Part shown: piece by piece, positions 60,570-64,000 of the stretch
Layout of the letters: each line of letters opens with the position of its first letter
How positions within the stretch are numbered: the first letter of the stretch is position 1
NCBI GenBank assembly: GCA_022113835.1
Contig: JAILWY010000027.1
Coordinates: forward strand, 8,000,501-8,064,500
Reading direction: 5' to 3'
Length of the DNA: 64,000 nucleotides
DNA from: Atopsyche davidsoni
Taxonomy: Eukaryota; Arthropoda; Insecta; Trichoptera; Hydrobiosidae
Notes under the pieces: model-generated
Seen by the model: only the letters and a program-made list of their open reading frames with translations
Databases searched by the model: none
Told to the model about the DNA's origin: nothing
Translations under genes and position numbers: made by a program

Positions 60570-61110
60570 TTCAAATCAATGTTACGACTGCCTTGCCGTT
60601 GCCAGCGTCGCATTTTTCATGTGAAGTTCCAAGGCAAGCAGATTCCAGCAAGACTCGACCACAATCAATCCGTAGTATCTCTTTTGACGTTCGGGGAGAC
60701 GGAAATACACCGTGAAGTCTCGCGTTTACAGATATTTAAAAATTTCAGATTTATAAGTATTCGATCAGGCATTCCTGAAACTGAAAAATCCCCGACTGTC
60801 CCGCGGAGTTACAAGCGGCCATACATCGCCCGTCCGGCGTTTGGCAAGCCACCAGCCGGGCCCCGCAGCCGCTTTGCTTAATCACACGATTACCGTAACA
60901 CTCTGTATTATTATACCGCGTCGCATAAGAGAGAAGTCGGCGTCGGCGAAGTCCCGCGGCTCTTGCGATTTTATTTTTCTCGGTGTTTCCGCGACCCGTT
61001 TTTTGATAAATCGTTTTGAATGTGATTTATTTGCGAGAAGAAGAATCATGTTTTAAGTATAACCCTCTTGGCTCGGGTGCGGAGCGAACCGCTGAAGTGA
61101 GATGTGTGGT
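60570..61110. promoter_or_regulatory. Large GC-rich island just upstream of the homeobox exon
   Basis: About 540 bp, CpG-containing, about 0.6-1.1 kb before exon 2. Has CACAATCAATCCG, CTTAATCACACGATTACC and GTCGGCGTCGGCGAAG. Could be an enhancer, an alternative promoter or a noncoding exon. Confidence 0.4.
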
Positions 61111-61376
61111 CTTTTTGTTTTCACAGTGTATTAAAGCGTTATTAATATTACATTTTACTCAGTCACCGTTTCTTTTAAAAAAATAAATTTGAAAATTTAA
61201 GTACCAAATCTTGTTCCTATTATTGTACACCAAATTTTAACTGAACGTATTTAAAATGTATATTTATTGCTATTCAATAATTTACCGATTACATGCTTAT
61301 ACAAGCAATGCAATTTCATACAGTTGCATCATATATATTTAATTTATAAAAAAAACCATTTTATATAAAATAATAG

Positions 61377-61979
<603 letters not shown>

Positions 61980-61986
61980 GATCAGT

Positions 61987-62136
61987 GGAATTTTTCGAAT
62001 AGTGGATAACAGATTTACTGAGGCCCGGGACCGCGCGGCCCCGGACACGGCGCGGGGGCTCCGAGGGCGAGCGCAGCCGCTCGGGCTCCGATCCCTCGCC
62101 GCCGCTCGATTTGTTATCCGCTGCTCGAAAAATTTC
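61987..62136 (+). promoter_or_regulatory. Long RNA stem-loop at the start of the Scr 3'UTR
   Basis: Arm 61987-62015 pairs with 62108-62136 over 29 positions: 23 Watson-Crick pairs, 5 G-U wobbles and one A-C mismatch when read as sense RNA. The 92-nt apical region is very GC-rich and contains further stems, such as CGAGCG with CGCTCG around 62067-62083 and a GAGGG/CCCTC pair. It starts 8 nt after the stop codon. The wobble pattern favours a structure in the sense transcript. Function unknown; a degenerate inverted-repeat insertion is the alternative. Confidence 0.6.
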
Positions 62137-62337
62137 TCAAGGTGACTAGTTTCTAAGGACATTCAAAGACACTGCTCTGCGAGGATGTGTATATTTGATA
62201 GGTTAGTGAGAAGTTTTAATGTAAATTGAAATAGCACGATCCTTGCGCGTCTAGCGCGCGCTCGAAGTGTACTCTATCTAGCGACTATTGGATGTATATT
62301 AAAATTCTTGTTCCAAAGTTTAATCAAATCAAATTTT

Positions 62338-62343
62338 AATAAA
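62338..62343 (+). terminator. Possible proximal polyadenylation signal
   Basis: AATAAA, about 360 nt after the Scr stop codon. The AT-rich context makes a chance match possible. It would give a short 3'UTR retaining the stem-loop. Confidence 0.3.
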
Positions 62344-62753
62344 TGTTCATCTGAGTATTATTTCATAAGTAAATGGGTATCGACGTGGAGTATAAATTTA
62401 AAAGAGCCACTCGTTTTAGTTTTGTTTTTAAAATGTCACCCAAGTTAATGTCGTGAGTGATTTAATATTAAAGTGGAAAAGTGCACAGTATGTGAAATCT
62501 TATTAAATGTGTGTTAAACGTGGTACAAAAGTTATAAAATAATTGGAAATTACGCAAGATTTATGGCTTTTCTGGCGATCGACTGATCCATGGGGTTTCG
62601 TGGTCGTCGGTGGATCCTCGAGCCGAGCGTGGACCGGCAGATGGCCGGAAGAAACTTGGCCCGCTTTTGAGCATTCGTCAGAAGAGTTCCCTCCAGCGCT
62701 TCCGGCCATCCCCCGGTCTATGCCGAGCTTTATTAACAGTGAAATTATATTTA

Positions 62754-62759
62754 AATAAA
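62754..62759 (+). terminator. Possible distal polyadenylation signal
   Basis: AATAAA, about 775 nt after the stop, followed within 15-40 nt by TTTAGTTTGT and TTTTGTTG, a GU/U-rich element as expected downstream of a cleavage site. Better supported than the proximal signal. Confidence 0.4.
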
Positions 62760-62899
62760 AGTTGAACACTTTAGTTTGTAATGACATTTTGTTGAATTTT
62801 ACTTTCAAATCCTCTGCACATTTCATTGTTTTTACTAAATTGGTGATCTAATATACCTATTAATATAGAATGCATAAAAAAGACTATTTAATTGACACC

Positions 62900-63830
62900 G
62901 ATTATATACGTACTTATTTATTTTAAAAATATTTGTGTTTTTATGAATGTTTTAAATTTGTGTTGACGGAGATGGAAAATGCGGATTCTATTTATTTACT
63001 GTGTAAAAATAACCTTAAACAGTTAATGGCTGAAATTAGCCAATTTTCCCCAGCAAATTCGGAATTTACAGGGACTTCTTGTATTTTTTTGTAAACTTGG
63101 AGAAATCTTATCTACTTAAAAAAAATCTGCGGTCATTGTTAATTTTTCAAAATTTTAAAAACTAACCCTCAAGTGTCCCAATGATGTTGAAATGTTTCTA
63201 AAATTCGTATTTCAGACAAAATCGATAAATTTAAACTCAATTAATATCATTTGTTACCAAAAATATATTTTGTTGATGGCATGAAAGAATATTTTTAATT
63301 ACTTTTGTTTTTTGTGTCTTTATCTCAAAACACTGTTATTTTTTTTATTATTTTTGAAATTTTGTAATCTAAGATATTTTGTTTTTTTTTTCGCAATATT
63401 GTAAAAAATAAGTAAAATTCCTGTTATCGTGTGAACGCAAATTCTGTAAAGGTTTTTTCTTATGTATTTAAACTAAGCGATATGTGGGCAAAGATGGATA
63501 CTTTGTAAATATTAATGTTATTTGCCATGTAAGTAAACGACATAAATAAGGCATGTGCGAGACCTATGTACTTACTATGACAGTAGTAAATATATGATAA
63601 ACAAAGTTGCATACGTAATGACGAAAAATCACTCAGACGGTGCCGCGAAGCGGGCATTTCATTAAAAACTCTCAAAGTCCAGATATACCATTAGTAACTA
63701 CTAGCACAATGAGGAATAGTTTATTTCCTAAAAATCAAAACTATATTATTGTTTACTAATCATATCATACCATTTCTTTCAGTGGTAGTAGCAGTTAGAT
63801 CGTGATTTTAAAATCTTAATTTTTAACTCT
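62900..63830. other. Downstream AT-rich flank, nothing recognised
   Basis: No gene, no Dfd and no mir-10-like hairpin in view. Confidence 0.5.
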
Positions 63831-63842
63831 TATGTGTGCCAC

Positions 63843-63897
63843 ACCCGAAGAGTTAACTGTTGTACCTCTTCTTTGTTCAAGTGTGAGATCTTCGGGT
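63843..63897. repeat. Short inverted repeat in downstream flank
   Basis: ACCCGAAGA (63843-63851) and TCTTCGGGT (63889-63897) are perfect arms around a 37-nt loop that pairs poorly inside. Confidence 0.5.
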
Positions 63898-64000
63898 TTT
63901 TATACGAATCAGTGAAATGGTCACCAACCTCCTCTGAAGAGAGGCACTTTGAGAATAGACTCCATATGTAAAGATCCGGCTTTTTAGTTATTATTTAGCA

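Larger units (their letters stand above)
61980..62780 (+). other. Scr: Scr 3' untranslated region (end inferred)
   Basis: Follows the TAG stop. It begins with a long stem-loop (61987-62136), then AT-rich sequence, and includes AATAAA signals at 62338-62343 and 62754-62759. The second signal is followed by a GT/T-rich stretch (about 62770-62800), which fits a cleavage region. A moderately GC-rich patch at 62570-62730 lies inside. The true polyA site could lie further downstream. Confidence 0.5.

Overview
The window looks like nuclear DNA of an arthropod, almost certainly an insect. It is strongly AT-rich and gene-poor, full of DNA-transposon debris, and carries one Hox gene on the + strand: Sex combs reduced (Scr). 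The identification rests on two split coding exons. Exon 1 (10127-10712) has the N-terminal motif SYQFVNSLSSCY, the internal motifs DYTQLQP, SCKYA and SPQDLST, and the YPWM hexapeptide. Exon 2 (61675-61979) has an Antp-class homeodomain with the Scr residues TKRQRTS in the N-terminal arm and the Scr tail ending [10 protein letters not shown]. Joined at a canonical GT-AG intron they encode 296 residues. I cannot resolve the insect order.

Layout. 1-9100: upstream flank, presumably on the ftz/Antp side, though neither gene is visible. It holds nested Tc1/mariner and pogo-like insertions (2.7-4.9 kb), an isolated CpG-rich island (3.86-4.16 kb), a roughly 220-bp element present three times (6.56-7.66 kb), and a tandem array of foldback elements rich in CCAAT boxes (8.14-8.95 kb) that ends just before the Scr promoter region. 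9159-10126: probable long 5' leader with many upstream ATGs. 10713-61674: one intron of 50,962 bp with no other recognisable gene. In it, dozens of GC-balanced, CpG-containing islands of 150-500 bp stand out from AT-rich spacer, the pattern expected of a Hox intron packed with cis-regulatory modules. Further MITE copies, a hAT-like element split by a mariner-like element, tRNA-derived SINE remnants and a 176-bp-period tandem repeat lie between them. 61980 to about 62780: 3'UTR, opening with a striking long stem-loop, with two AATAAA signals. 62780-64000: downstream AT-rich flank.

Everything points to one transcription unit with its regulatory landscape. Scr protein is a DNA-binding selector factor that works with Extradenticle through YPWM. 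The intron carries several candidate Exd/Hox composite sites, including four exact copies of TGATGGATTG, so auto- or cross-regulation by Hox/PBC proteins is plausible but unproven. No bacterial genes, CRISPR arrays, rRNA or intact tRNA genes were seen. The regulatory-island calls are my reading of base composition and motifs by eye, not conservation results.
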